Shown in pieces: positions 27,521 to 35,030 of a DNA stretch of 64,000 nucleotides; the stretch's first letter is position 1, and every line of letters begins with the position of its first letter. Under the pieces are notes generated by a model. That model did not search any database. It saw only the letters and a program-made list of their open reading frames with translations, and was not told the DNA's origin. The stretch is from Sphingomonas sp. OK281 (GTDB taxonomy: Bacteria; Pseudomonadota; Alphaproteobacteria; Sphingomonadales; Sphingomonadaceae). Both the position numbers and the translations under genes were made by a program. The stretch spans positions 62,001 to 126,000 of the forward strand of contig NZ_FOVZ01000008.1 of the NCBI RefSeq assembly GCF_900115295.1, written 5' to 3'.

Positions 27521-27673
27521 AGACTTCACTCCCCCTACGAGCGCGCGGCCCTGAGGGCTTTGCCGCCGGCCGCGCATCTCCGGGTTCGATGCATGTCGAA
27601 CCCTCCCCACGCCATAGATCGAAGGATCGCGACTGCGTACAACGTCAATTGCGTTGGCAATCCATTGATCGCG

Positions 27674-27715
27674 TACACGATGGAAACACGCGATCGCATC
27701 GTGTATCATCGTGTA
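27674..27715. promoter_or_regulatory. Repeated ATCGTGTA motif upstream of the receptor
   Basis: TACACGAT at 27674-27681 is the inverse of ATCGTGTA at 27698-27705, which is repeated at 27708-27715 with a 10-bp period, one helical turn. The cluster lies about 150 bases upstream of the receptor start and could bind a regulator. Confidence 0.45.
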
Positions 27716-27906
27716 TCTATGCCGCGCGACAGGCGCGGGATGTCGGTTTACACCTGTTCAATAACGCCGTTCAGCGAGCCCTCCTTCGAACACCTTTCCT
27801 GCCCGTGCCCTACACAAACCACAGCCTTTACTTCGCCAAGGTTCAATTATCACAGACACAGCGCGGCGTTGTTTGATCGGGCAACGATCGATCGGATCGG
27901 CAGGGC

Positions 27907-28161
27907 GTGGCGGCAGGACTTGGAGGCCTGTCGCTGACTTTGCCCTCGGGGAAGGATCAGTTGCACGGTCTGATCGCGACCCGTCTCGAAGTGACCGTGT
28001 CGCTGCGCCCCGATAGCGGCGTCGTCTGGACAGGACAGGCGACCACTGTGGGCGCAAGCGGGACGCGAACGGGTGACCCCTCTGCTGTTGCTACGGCGCT
28101 GTCGGACGCTCTTCTCACTTGGTTTCCCCGGCACCTGCCGGGACCGCTGTCGGTGCCATAG
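27907..28161 (+). CDS. Possible small protein or gene tail
   Basis: An 84-residue frame (LSLTLPSGKDQLHGLIATRLEV, later SGVVWTGQATTV and ALLTWFPRHLPG) has a protein-like composition and resembles the C-terminal half of small periplasmic proteins, but it begins with a GTG without a clear ribosome site. The preceding residues in another frame (FDRATIDRIGRAWRQDLEA) also look coding, so this may be a frameshifted remnant. The rest of 27521-28182 holds no gene. Confidence 0.3.
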   Translation: MAAGLGGLSLTLPSGKDQLHGLIATRLEVTVSLRPDSGVVWTGQATTVGASGTRTGDPSAVATALSDALLTWFPRHLPGPLSVP

Positions 28162-28182
28162 GCCTCGCCGGCAAGGCGGTGA

Positions 28183-29418
28183 TCAGCCTCTGATCTTCGA
28201 CAACACGCGCGCCGCGACATTGCTCCTGGCTGCAAGCTTCCGCCCATAGCGGAGCGCGGTCGACGGTGAAGACCAGCGCAGCGCCTGTGCAATGCCAACG
28301 CCGTCCTCGCCGGCCGCAAACAGATCCTGCGTGAGCCCAACACGCAGCGAGTGGCTCGACAGGGCCCTCGCTGCTTCCTCGACCTTCACGATCGGCATCT
28401 CGACCAGCCCCTGGTCGAAGGCACTAAGCGCCACCCGCCGATAGATGCCGTTGACGCCCTGCCGGCTAAGCGAGGTCGTACCAACGGTATACACTGTCCG
28501 CGCCGGTTCGGCCTTCTTTCCCTTCAGCTTCTCCTGCCAGTGCCGTGTGTGCCCCGGGATCGCCTCGTACGCCATTGGCGGAACCGCGACGCGCAGACGG
28601 CGCCGATCAACCCCCACGCGGCGGAAGACCGGCCCCTCGGTGATGGCACTCGCTACCAGCCAGGCACCGACCCGGCGCATCGTGTCCGCGGACAGCCAGC
28701 CCCAGGCCCCCTGCCCCTCCTGATCGGTCTTGGACGACGGAATGAACAGGAGTGCCGAACCGTCGCTGTGCGGATCGATATGCGCGACGGTGACGGCGAC
28801 GAGCTCGCTGACCCGCAGTCCAGCGTCATAACCGAGCGACAGCAGCGCTGCGTCCCGCAAGCCTTGTAGATCGCCTCCACAGGCCTCCAGCAAGGCCATT
28901 AGGGTGAATCCCTTGGTATGCGGGTCCAGGGTGGCGCCGAAGCGCAACGGCGCAGCTTGGCGTTGGGCAGCGCCACGACGCCGGCGCAGGCCTTTGAGCG
29001 CCGCACGGACCATGACGTGGCTCGTGGGCGCATGCCCCCTCTCCTGCAGGCCTGACAGGCCGTGTGCCGTGGCGAGACTGGCAACCCGCCGGGCGACCGT
29101 GGCGGGCTTGGCGCCCCGCGCCTCGAGCATGGCAATGTAGCGGACCAGGTTTTCGGGCTCGGCGGGCAGCGGGGCGACACGGATGTCCTCACACCAACGC
29201 AGATAGCAGGCCAGGTCCGCCGCCAGCGCCGCCTTGCTCGCCGCTGCCATAGCGCCGAGCTGCGCCGCGAAACCGATCTCGCTGACAGGGACACCTTCAG
29301 CCGGCAGCGCAAGACCCAGCAACCGGGTAACGCGGACATTGATCGGCTCGACCAACTCACGTCGTGCCCGGACCGGCAGCCCCTCCCCGTCGGTGCGATG
29401 GACGACGATCTCGCTCAA
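28183..29418 (-). CDS. Tyrosine recombinase/site-specific integrase
   Basis: A 411-residue tyrosine recombinase. The N-terminal SAM-like DNA-binding region spans about residues 60-160. The catalytic domain shows DAGLRVSELVAVTV (first Arg), HSLRVGLTQDLFAAG (His and second Arg) and LRWSSPSTALRYGRKL with the nucleophile Tyr near residue 391. It lies about 60 bases from a palindrome at 29479-29503 that could be its target, so plasmid multimer resolution or integration is a likely role. Confidence 0.88.
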   Translation of the reverse strand: MSEIVVHRTDGEGLPVRARRELVEPINVRVTRLLGLALPAEGVPVSEIGFAAQLGAMAAASKAALAADLACYLRWCEDIRVAPLPAEPENLVRYIAMLEARGAKPATVARRVASLATAHGLSGLQERGHAPTSHVMVRAALKGLRRRRGAAQRQAAPLRFGATLDPHTKGFTLMALLEACGGDLQGLRDAALLSLGYDAGLRVSELVAVTVAHIDPHSDGSALLFIPSSKTDQEGQGAWGWLSADTMRRVGAWLVASAITEGPVFRRVGVDRRRLRVAVPPMAYEAIPGHTRHWQEKLKGKKAEPARTVYTVGTTSLSRQGVNGIYRRVALSAFDQGLVEMPIVKVEEAARALSSHSLRVGLTQDLFAAGEDGVGIAQALRWSSPSTALRYGRKLAARSNVAARVLSKIRG

Positions 29419-29478
29419 GCGACTGCGCTCTGATGATCCATTTCGCTCTGCATTCCGGTTCGTGGTTGATTTCTGTAG

Positions 29479-29503
29479 TTACCATAATGTCCGATTATGG
29501 TAA
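29479..29503. promoter_or_regulatory. Palindrome between recombinase and divergent gene
   Basis: TTACCATAAT (29479-29488), spacer GTCCG, ATTATGGTAA (29494-29503): a perfect 10-bp inverted repeat in an AT-rich patch. Read as CATAA-7-TTATG it resembles the two arms of a tyrosine-recombinase core site. It could equally be an operator for one of the flanking genes. Confidence 0.5.
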
Positions 29504-29555
29504 GTTACTAGCCATAACATATAGCAATGCCTAGTGATCTCGTTATTGCTAGCAT

Positions 29556-30659
29556 ATGATGGGCGCGATGACGTTCACTGATCATACTTCGCTAGGCTAC
29601 GCGCTCGGTCGACTGGCAGGTGCAATTCGCTTTGCCTCCCCAGAAATCCGCAAGGTTGCGAGCCTCGCCACCGTGGCCGACTCGTGGCGCGCGTATCGAC
29701 GCGATGCCGGCATTGGCAACGTCGGCGCTGCCCACCAGCCTTCTACTGACGCCCTCTCGATCCTTCTGACCGATGACCCCCGCCGCGACGCCGTCGTGCT
29801 CTGGCTTGCTGCACACGGGGTGCCACCGATTGCCGACGCTGCAACGATGGTCGTTCGCATGGTCAACGCGACGCGCGGGTTCGAGGTCGATGCGCTGGCA
29901 TTGCTCAACGCCGCCGAGGATGCCTTGGCGCAGGCGGCTGCCGGTGGCCCCCTCACCGGTGCCTGCGGACTGGCGGACGCCGGTCCGGATCATCCGCTCC
30001 ATGGGCTGGCGCGCGCTGCGGTCGCGGTCGACGTTTTGATCCGCGCGCCGGACTTCGCCGAAAGCTCTGGGCACGAGGCGCTACTCCCCCTGCCCTCCCG
30101 ATCGATGCGGCATTACGTTGCGTCCGAGCCGGCCGGATGCTGGGCCCTGAACCTTGTGCTTGTTGCACGCGGCATCGTCCCACCGGTTACCGGGATAGTC
30201 CCGCGCACGGTCTTTCGCCTCGATGTCACGGACGCCCAGCGGGCTGCCGCGCTCGTCGACCATAGCACGCATGAAGCGTTGGCCGCCTTCACGAACTTGG
30301 AGCGCATAGAGTCGGTGTTGGGTCGCGGTCGTGATGCCCTCGTCGGCTTATCCCGCAACGCCCGTGCGTTTGAGGCTTGGACGCTTTTGGCGGCGCTCGG
30401 TCCGACCACGCGCAAGCAGCTCATGCGCGCGCTTGGCTTGTCGCGCGCCGGTGCCGATATCCAGGCGCGCGCGCTTGCTGCTGCGAGACTCGTTGGGCTC
30501 GAAACGGGAGGTTTGGTATCCCCTGCCCTCCCCGGTTCGTCTCCGTCGCCGTCTGCGTCCCTCGATCACGGTTCGCTTTGTGCAGCGGCTGCGGATCTTG
30601 ATATCGCAATGGCAGAGATTGACCGCCTCCTCACACGGGGTCTCGATAAACGAAACTAG
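29556..30659 (+). CDS. Hypothetical plasmid protein, HTH at the C-terminus
   Basis: A 367-residue soluble, Ala-rich helical protein. Near residues 275-305 the segment LLAALGPTTRKQLMRALGLSR reads like a helix-turn-helix, and the N-terminus starts TDHTSLGYALGRLAGAIRF. It diverges from the recombinase across the palindrome at 29479-29503, so it may bind there. No named family was recognised. A role in plasmid copy control or replication is possible but unproven. In-frame ATGs at 29556, 29559 and 29571 are all possible starts. Confidence 0.6.
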   Translation: MMGAMTFTDHTSLGYALGRLAGAIRFASPEIRKVASLATVADSWRAYRRDAGIGNVGAAHQPSTDALSILLTDDPRRDAVVLWLAAHGVPPIADAATMVVRMVNATRGFEVDALALLNAAEDALAQAAAGGPLTGACGLADAGPDHPLHGLARAAVAVDVLIRAPDFAESSGHEALLPLPSRSMRHYVASEPAGCWALNLVLVARGIVPPVTGIVPRTVFRLDVTDAQRAAALVDHSTHEALAAFTNLERIESVLGRGRDALVGLSRNARAFEAWTLLAALGPTTRKQLMRALGLSRAGADIQARALAAARLVGLETGGLVSPALPGSSPSPSASLDHGSLCAAAADLDIAMAEIDRLLTRGLDKRN

Positions 30660-30742
30660 CCAGTGCCATTTTTGGATACCCACGAAGAATATTAGCCTGT
30701 TCGCTTGCCTTACTTGCAGGAGGCTCGGTGCCTAGAAGGACC

Positions 30743-31093
30743 CTAACCCTTCGCGGTAAGTGCTCGCAGTTCCTCAAGTGCCTGCCAATAGGAACGGTGA
30801 CCACGCTGGTTGGTAAATTCAACGAACCAGTCGAGTGTTTCTTGTGGACCCTTAATAAAGAGATTTCCCTGAGCGACTGTCTCTCGCCGACGTCGGCTAG
30901 GTCGAGCTGAGACACTCTCGCCCTCCCCCTGGGCGCGATCGACGAACCCCATTGCAGCGCCACGCGCGACTGCTTCCTCTTCTCTCACAGGATCGATACG
31001 AAGAGGCGCTTTCGAGAGGCCGGAAAGATTGAGTTTGTCGGCGACTTCGTCAGCCGATGCCGCAATAGGCTTCTTGAACCCATAACCGCTCAT
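30743..31093 (-). CDS. Small partner of ParA (ParB/ParG-like)
   Basis: A 116-residue protein whose start overlaps the parA stop by four bases. It begins MSGYGFKKPIAASADEVADK, has a basic middle (RPSRRRRETVA) and a C-terminal helical part (QETLDWFVEFTNQRGHRS). Position, size and coupling match the small centromere-binding partners of Walker-type ParA. It probably binds the repeat array upstream of parA and represses the operon. Confidence 0.6.
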   Translation of the reverse strand: MSGYGFKKPIAASADEVADKLNLSGLSKAPLRIDPVREEEAVARGAAMGFVDRAQGEGESVSARPSRRRRETVAQGNLFIKGPQETLDWFVEFTNQRGHRSYWQALEELRALTAKG

Positions 31094-31773
31094 CGGTCAG
31101 TCTCCTCACGCACAGCCTCTACGACTGCGTACGCAACTTCGAATGCGTTTCGTTTGGCTGCTGCAAGCCCTGAAGTCTTTTCATCGGTCAGTTCTTCCAA
31201 CGTTGATGCAAAATCGAATACGTCACGGTAAGCCGCTCGTTCTACCAGTCCCTTGTTGAGCAACGGTAGATCAGCATCCTTGATTGCTGAGGTAATTCGT
31301 TTCGCAGATTTCGTTTCGATCGCCGCGTTGTCACGACTTCGGACGAGGCGGTACGGAATAACGCGGCCTAAGGCTTCCGCCTCCTCGTGTATCAAACCAA
31401 CGGCATTAGCTGCTAATTCTGCGTCAATCGGCGACAGATTGAACGGAATCAGTACCAAGTGAGAACGGGCAAGTGCTCTTGATGTCATCCGCGAGGCCGT
31501 CCCCTCAAGATCGATTAAAACAAAGTCGTTCTTCTCGGTGAGGGCGTCTAGCACCTTTACTAGCTCTGACTCTTTAGGGCTTGCTACGATCTCAAACGGA
31601 AGTGCCCTCCCCTCAGCGGTACGCCTGGCGCCCCACTTCGCTATGATCGCATTTGGATCAGCATCGACGACGACAACCGACGCGCCGCTGCGAGCCAGCT
31701 CCCCAGCGAGAATGAACGTAAGAGTCGTTTTGCCGGCACCCCCTTTCGGGTTTGCTACTGATATCGCTGGCAT
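31090..31773 (-). CDS. parA: ParA family partition ATPase
   Basis: A 227-residue deviant-Walker ATPase of the short ParA (type Ib, VirC1-like) class. ISVANPKGGAGKTTLTFILA holds the P-loop, VVVVDADPNAIIAKW follows, and FVLIDLEGTASRMTSRAL is Walker B. There is no N-terminal HTH. GAGGA precedes the ATG. It forms an operon with the small partner downstream, and a 16-bp iteron array lies just upstream. Function: segregation of the plasmid at cell division. Confidence 0.9.
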   Translation of the reverse strand: MPAISVANPKGGAGKTTLTFILAGELARSGASVVVVDADPNAIIAKWGARRTAEGRALPFEIVASPKESELVKVLDALTEKNDFVLIDLEGTASRMTSRALARSHLVLIPFNLSPIDAELAANAVGLIHEEAEALGRVIPYRLVRSRDNAAIETKSAKRITSAIKDADLPLLNKGLVERAAYRDVFDFASTLEELTDEKTSGLAAAKRNAFEVAYAVVEAVREETDR

Positions 31774-31892
31774 GCCTGCGTTTCCTCATTAACATTTTAC
31801 TAGGCTACTAATTGCCTATTGCGATCGATTGGCCATGCATAGGCTGTTGGCTGCCTATCGAAATCCAATTGATAGTGCAAGACATATACAAT

Positions 31893-31900
31893 GGATATCC
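31893..31900. repeat. GGATATCC palindrome, copy 1 of 4
   Basis: The 8-bp palindrome GGATATCC occurs four times around the iteron array (31893, 32049, 32077 and 32088), the last two 11 bases apart. The clustering in one 200-bp stretch suggests a protein-binding role in partition or replication. Confidence 0.45.
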
Positions 31901-31919
31901 TTTTGGAAGCCTTTGGATG

Positions 31920-32015
31920 GCCTATCGATATAGCTGCCTATGCATATGGTGGCCTATGCATATGGTGGCCTATGCATATGCTTGCCTATGGATATGGCGG
32001 CCGATCGATGGTGGT
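31920..32015. repeat. 16-bp iteron array, six copies
   Basis: Six head-to-tail 16-bp units start at 31920, 31936, 31952, 31968, 31984 and 32000. The best copies read GCCTATGCATATGGTG; the outer ones are diverged (GCCTATCGATATAGCT, GCCGATCGATGGTGGT). Position directly upstream of parA makes this a strong candidate for the partition site or part of the replication origin. Confidence 0.75.
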
Positions 32016-32622
32016 CGATGGTTGATAGCTAACCAAAGAATATTGACTGGATATCCTTATGGTAGCCAAACGAAATGGATATCCTGCGGATATCCACCCT
32101 CCTCGCTGGCCTACGTCGTAGGCTGCTGGAGTTAGACGACCACCGCTGCTGCCAGGATCGTTGGCAAAGTAGAGCAGCTTTACATGCAATAGATAATCTG
32201 TCGCCTTCAGCGCAGGCTGATTGTTCGCGCCAGCGACCGATCCACCCACAGCAAGCTGCCGCTCGCGCTGGAGGGCATATAAACCTTCTCCGCGGGCGAC
32301 GCGCGGGGGATCGCCCGACTATGACACCAGGAGCTTCAGCAAAGGGGGCAGGGGAGGGGGTCAACACACAGGCATCCATCGTTTTGTGCTTCAGCCACCC
32401 AAATCAGAGCCACCATGGCGGCAAAGAGCCCGTCGGCAGGGTTCACCGCGTACGCTTCTAGCCCAGCGCGATTGTCCCTAGGAGCGGTCGCCGCACGGCA
32501 CCTCCATGTCACCATCAGTGTCGATACCGCCCTTAACGAGCTTTTGCGCCATCGCAGGGGGGGAGGAAGATCGCAAGCATCCCAAGGATTGCGAGTGTCC
32601 GATTTATGTGTCTTCCCCTTGT
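32016..32622. other. Non-coding stretch beyond the iterons
   Basis: No gene supported. The first 80 bases continue the AT-rich GGATATCC region; the rest is GC-rich without clear repeats. It separates the partition locus from the end of the conjugation operon and could hold the replication origin. Confidence 0.4.
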
Positions 32623-33381
32623 TCAGTTGAGCGGTTTTGGGTTGGTAAAGTTGATGCTGGTGTGGAGGTTGCCGGCCGGCGACCGATGCAAGTCGATCGT
32701 CCGACTGGTTCGCTGTGTGAAGACCATCGGCCGCACCACAGTCTCATAGGTGGTCGATGTACCGAACCACTTCGTCAGACCGTGCCATTTGTCCCCCTCG
32801 ATGATTTTCATCCGGTAAGTGCCGGGTGGCACAGGTACGGATACATCCTCGTTACGGTTCACATAGACGGAGATGACGTGCACGTCGGTTTTTCGATCAA
32901 ACAGCTGTACGACAACATTTGCATCTGCCGCTGTCACCCCAATTTTCGACGTCGCCGTCTTTGGATCGACGCTATTATTGACCGTGACGGTTCCGGACGC
33001 TGGGAAGGGCAGTTCCGCCACGCGATCGGGAAACCAGCCGGAGCGTTTTGCCTCACGGTAGGCGGGGATCAAGATAGGCATCGCGCATAGCAGGAATATC
33101 CATTTCTGCGCTGGGTGCGTCTGAGCATGTCGTTTAGGACGATGTCGGTTCTTCTGATAGTAGAACCCACGACTGGCTGTATCGAACCAGCCAGGGCCAA
33201 CTCCGCTGCCGTTGCCACCGCCTCCGATCCAACGCGCGCTGCCAAGCGGTACCGCTTTTCCGCGTTTGTCGTGCGGCTGCTCTAACCTCGCTTTGCGATC
33301 GTTCCAGATTGTTGTGCCGGAGGCCTTTCTCTGACGGTCCCGATAGCGCTCGCGCATATAGTCTCGGTCATCAAAGCCCAT
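32623..33381 (-). CDS. Hypothetical single-pass membrane protein with RDYMR N-terminus
   Basis: About 252 residues starting MGFDDRDYMRERYRDRQRKA. A basic, Gly-rich cytoplasmic stretch is followed by one membrane helix (WIFLLCAMPILIPAY) near residue 100 and a C-terminal domain with beta-strands (VVVQLFDRKTDVHVISVYVN). The RDYMR motif is shared with the protein at 33660-33980 two genes upstream. It is the last gene of the conjugation operon. No family was recognised; a role in the transfer apparatus or surface exclusion is possible. Confidence 0.6.
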   Translation of the reverse strand: MGFDDRDYMRERYRDRQRKASGTTIWNDRKARLEQPHDKRGKAVPLGSARWIGGGGNGSGVGPGWFDTASRGFYYQKNRHRPKRHAQTHPAQKWIFLLCAMPILIPAYREAKRSGWFPDRVAELPFPASGTVTVNNSVDPKTATSKIGVTAADANVVVQLFDRKTDVHVISVYVNRNEDVSVPVPPGTYRMKIIEGDKWHGLTKWFGTSTTYETVVRPMVFTQRTSRTIDLHRSPAGNLHTSINFTNPKPLN

Positions 33382-33673
33382 GACCAGCCCCCGCAATTTC
33401 CTTTGCCCGCCGGTTGACGGCGCGGCGGTGGAAAACACCGAGTTGCTGAGCGAAATCGACGATGACGAACGAAAACTCGTCAGCGACGTCTTGCTCGGCC
33501 GCGCAGGTGGGCGCTATCGAAGCTGCAGCCAGTACCAGATGCGCAGCGGCGATGGGATGCGCTTGCATCAGGTGGAATGACTGAGTCCGGAAGCTGTCCG
33601 CCAAGTCCGTGTCGGACAGTGCATCGGGTGTCAGCAACTCGGCCGAGGACGGTTCCCTTTCAGCTTGCTGCAT
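33371..33673 (-). CDS. Hypothetical 100-residue protein
   Basis: A soluble protein beginning MQQAEREPSSAELLTPDAL, with an Ala-rich helix (HPIAAAHLVLAAASIAPTCA) and a basic tail. It overlaps both neighbours by about 10-15 bases, so it belongs to the same tightly packed operon. No family recognised. Confidence 0.55.
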   Translation of the reverse strand: MQQAEREPSSAELLTPDALSDTDLADSFRTQSFHLMQAHPIAAAHLVLAAASIAPTCAAEQDVADEFSFVIVDFAQQLGVFHRRAVNRRAKEIAGAGHGL

Positions 33674-33980
33674 GATTACTCCCCCCGGTACGTGAATCGC
33701 TTTGCGTCGTGTGCGGCGTGAAGGTGGCCCTCTGGCCGTGCCATTGGGCTCCGATCATCGCGCAGGCGATCGCCCACAGGGCCGTGAAGACGGCAGTCCC
33801 GCCGACGATCCATAATGTCAGCGCAATCAGCCGGCGATGGCGGTGTCGCGGTGTGGCTTCAGGCGAGGGATCGACCGTCGCCTCCCAGATGACACCGTCG
33901 GTCGGCGCGGCATCGAGGCGGGTTGTACGACCACGTTGCCTGGGTGGCGCTCGCATATAGTCGCGTTCAGCCAACCCCAT
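33660..33980 (-). CDS. Hypothetical membrane protein with RDYMR N-terminus
   Basis: A 106-residue protein starting MGLAERDYMRAPPRQRGR, with one membrane helix (LIALTLWIVGGTAVFTALWA) near residues 52-71. The N-terminal motif matches the protein at 32623-33381, giving a pair of membrane proteins with a common cytoplasmic tag in one operon. It overlaps the NERD gene's end by 14 bases. Confidence 0.6.
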   Translation of the reverse strand: MGLAERDYMRAPPRQRGRTTRLDAAPTDGVIWEATVDPSPEATPRHRHRRLIALTLWIVGGTAVFTALWAIACAMIGAQWHGQRATFTPHTTQSDSRTGGSNHAAS

Positions 33981-35028
33981 GACTTACCTCCCGCTGTTCC
34001 CGATGTGTCGTGATAAGGGCGTCTCGGATGATTGGAGCTTTGCTCGCATCGCTCAGCCAGTTGCGATAGCGCGGGTTCCACCGGGCCAGGCCCTCGCAAG
34101 CCAGCTTCAGACAAACACCCGCTGCTTCATCCCTACCGGCGAGGAAGGCGACGCTGCCGTCAGGCAGTACGCGCTCGTATATACCAGGCACGATCTCAAT
34201 CTTGTCCGATGCCTTGCCCTCAGCGGCTATGGTGCTCAGCGCAGTATCGCTCGTGACCACGGTTGCCTTAGAGTCGCTTGAGGCGACGACAGGGGAGGCC
34301 TCCTCTGCGCTAGCCACGGCCTGGATGCCGCCCTGCTGCGTGACGTCAGGCTTTGTCTCGTCGTCGGCTCCGTCTTCCTCGTTGTCGACAACCACAGCCG
34401 GCTTAATCTTTGACGATCGCAAGCCGATCATTTCTTCGAGGCCGCGGGGATCAGGCTGGTGGTCTCCTGCGAGCTGCCCGCTGATCGCCAAGAGCGTCTT
34501 GGCTGACACGCCGGTTGAGAACAGCCGGCCCATAGGAGATATTCCGCCGAATTCCGTCCATGCTGCAATGAAGTTGTCTCCCTTGTAGATCCGCACGTCG
34601 GCGCCGACCTTCGAGCGGTCGATCGAGCCTTCCGGAGGGATGATGACGAACGCGCCGATCGTCTCGAACGCGACGTCATGCCGACGCGCTTTCAGCCAGG
34701 CCCTGAGAACCTCCCCTTGGCGTCGGGCCTGTTCCAATGGGTTGGGGATGTCGATCGGCCGTCGCCGTCCCTCATACCAGACGTGCCATTCATTATGCTC
34801 GTTCTTGGAGATCCGGCCACGATAGTTCTTCACCTCGACTACGGCCGCTGTGCGCGACAGACGTGACAGAATGACATGATCGAACTGGGCGAACCCTCCG
34901 ATACCTTCGTCGACGACCATCAAACGTCCGCAACCCCTCCGCGCTTGCGTCAAAAGGAGGTCGAGGATGTCGGATGGAATGGTTTCGTTCGTGCCGCATA
35001 GGATCACCGTCGTGGGCGAGTTATTCAT
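33967..35028 (-). CDS. NERD domain protein
   Basis: A 353-residue protein with an N-terminal NERD (nuclease-related) domain of the PD-(D/E)xK type: GFAQFDHVILSRLSRTAAV, VEVKNYRGRI holding the E-x-K, and LEQARRQGEVLRAWL. The middle is acidic and low in complexity; the C-terminus includes CEGLARWNPRYRNWLSD, resembling small domains of plasmid proteins. It lies just after the relaxase in the transfer operon. NERD proteins may cleave or bind DNA; a role in transfer DNA handling is inferred. A GTG at 35034 is an alternative start. Confidence 0.75.
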   Translation of the reverse strand: MNNSPTTVILCGTNETIPSDILDLLLTQARRGCGRLMVVDEGIGGFAQFDHVILSRLSRTAAVVEVKNYRGRISKNEHNEWHVWYEGRRRPIDIPNPLEQARRQGEVLRAWLKARRHDVAFETIGAFVIIPPEGSIDRSKVGADVRIYKGDNFIAAWTEFGGISPMGRLFSTGVSAKTLLAISGQLAGDHQPDPRGLEEMIGLRSSKIKPAVVVDNEEDGADDETKPDVTQQGGIQAVASAEEASPVVASSDSKATVVTSDTALSTIAAEGKASDKIEIVPGIYERVLPDGSVAFLAGRDEAAGVCLKLACEGLARWNPRYRNWLSDASKAPIIRDALITTHREQREVSHGVG

Positions 35029-35030
35029 TG

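Noticed and set aside
29556..30659. Assignment of this gene as a replication initiator (Rep)
   Set aside because: It has an HTH-like segment but no Rep_3, RepA or RepC pattern could be recognised, so it was left as hypothetical.
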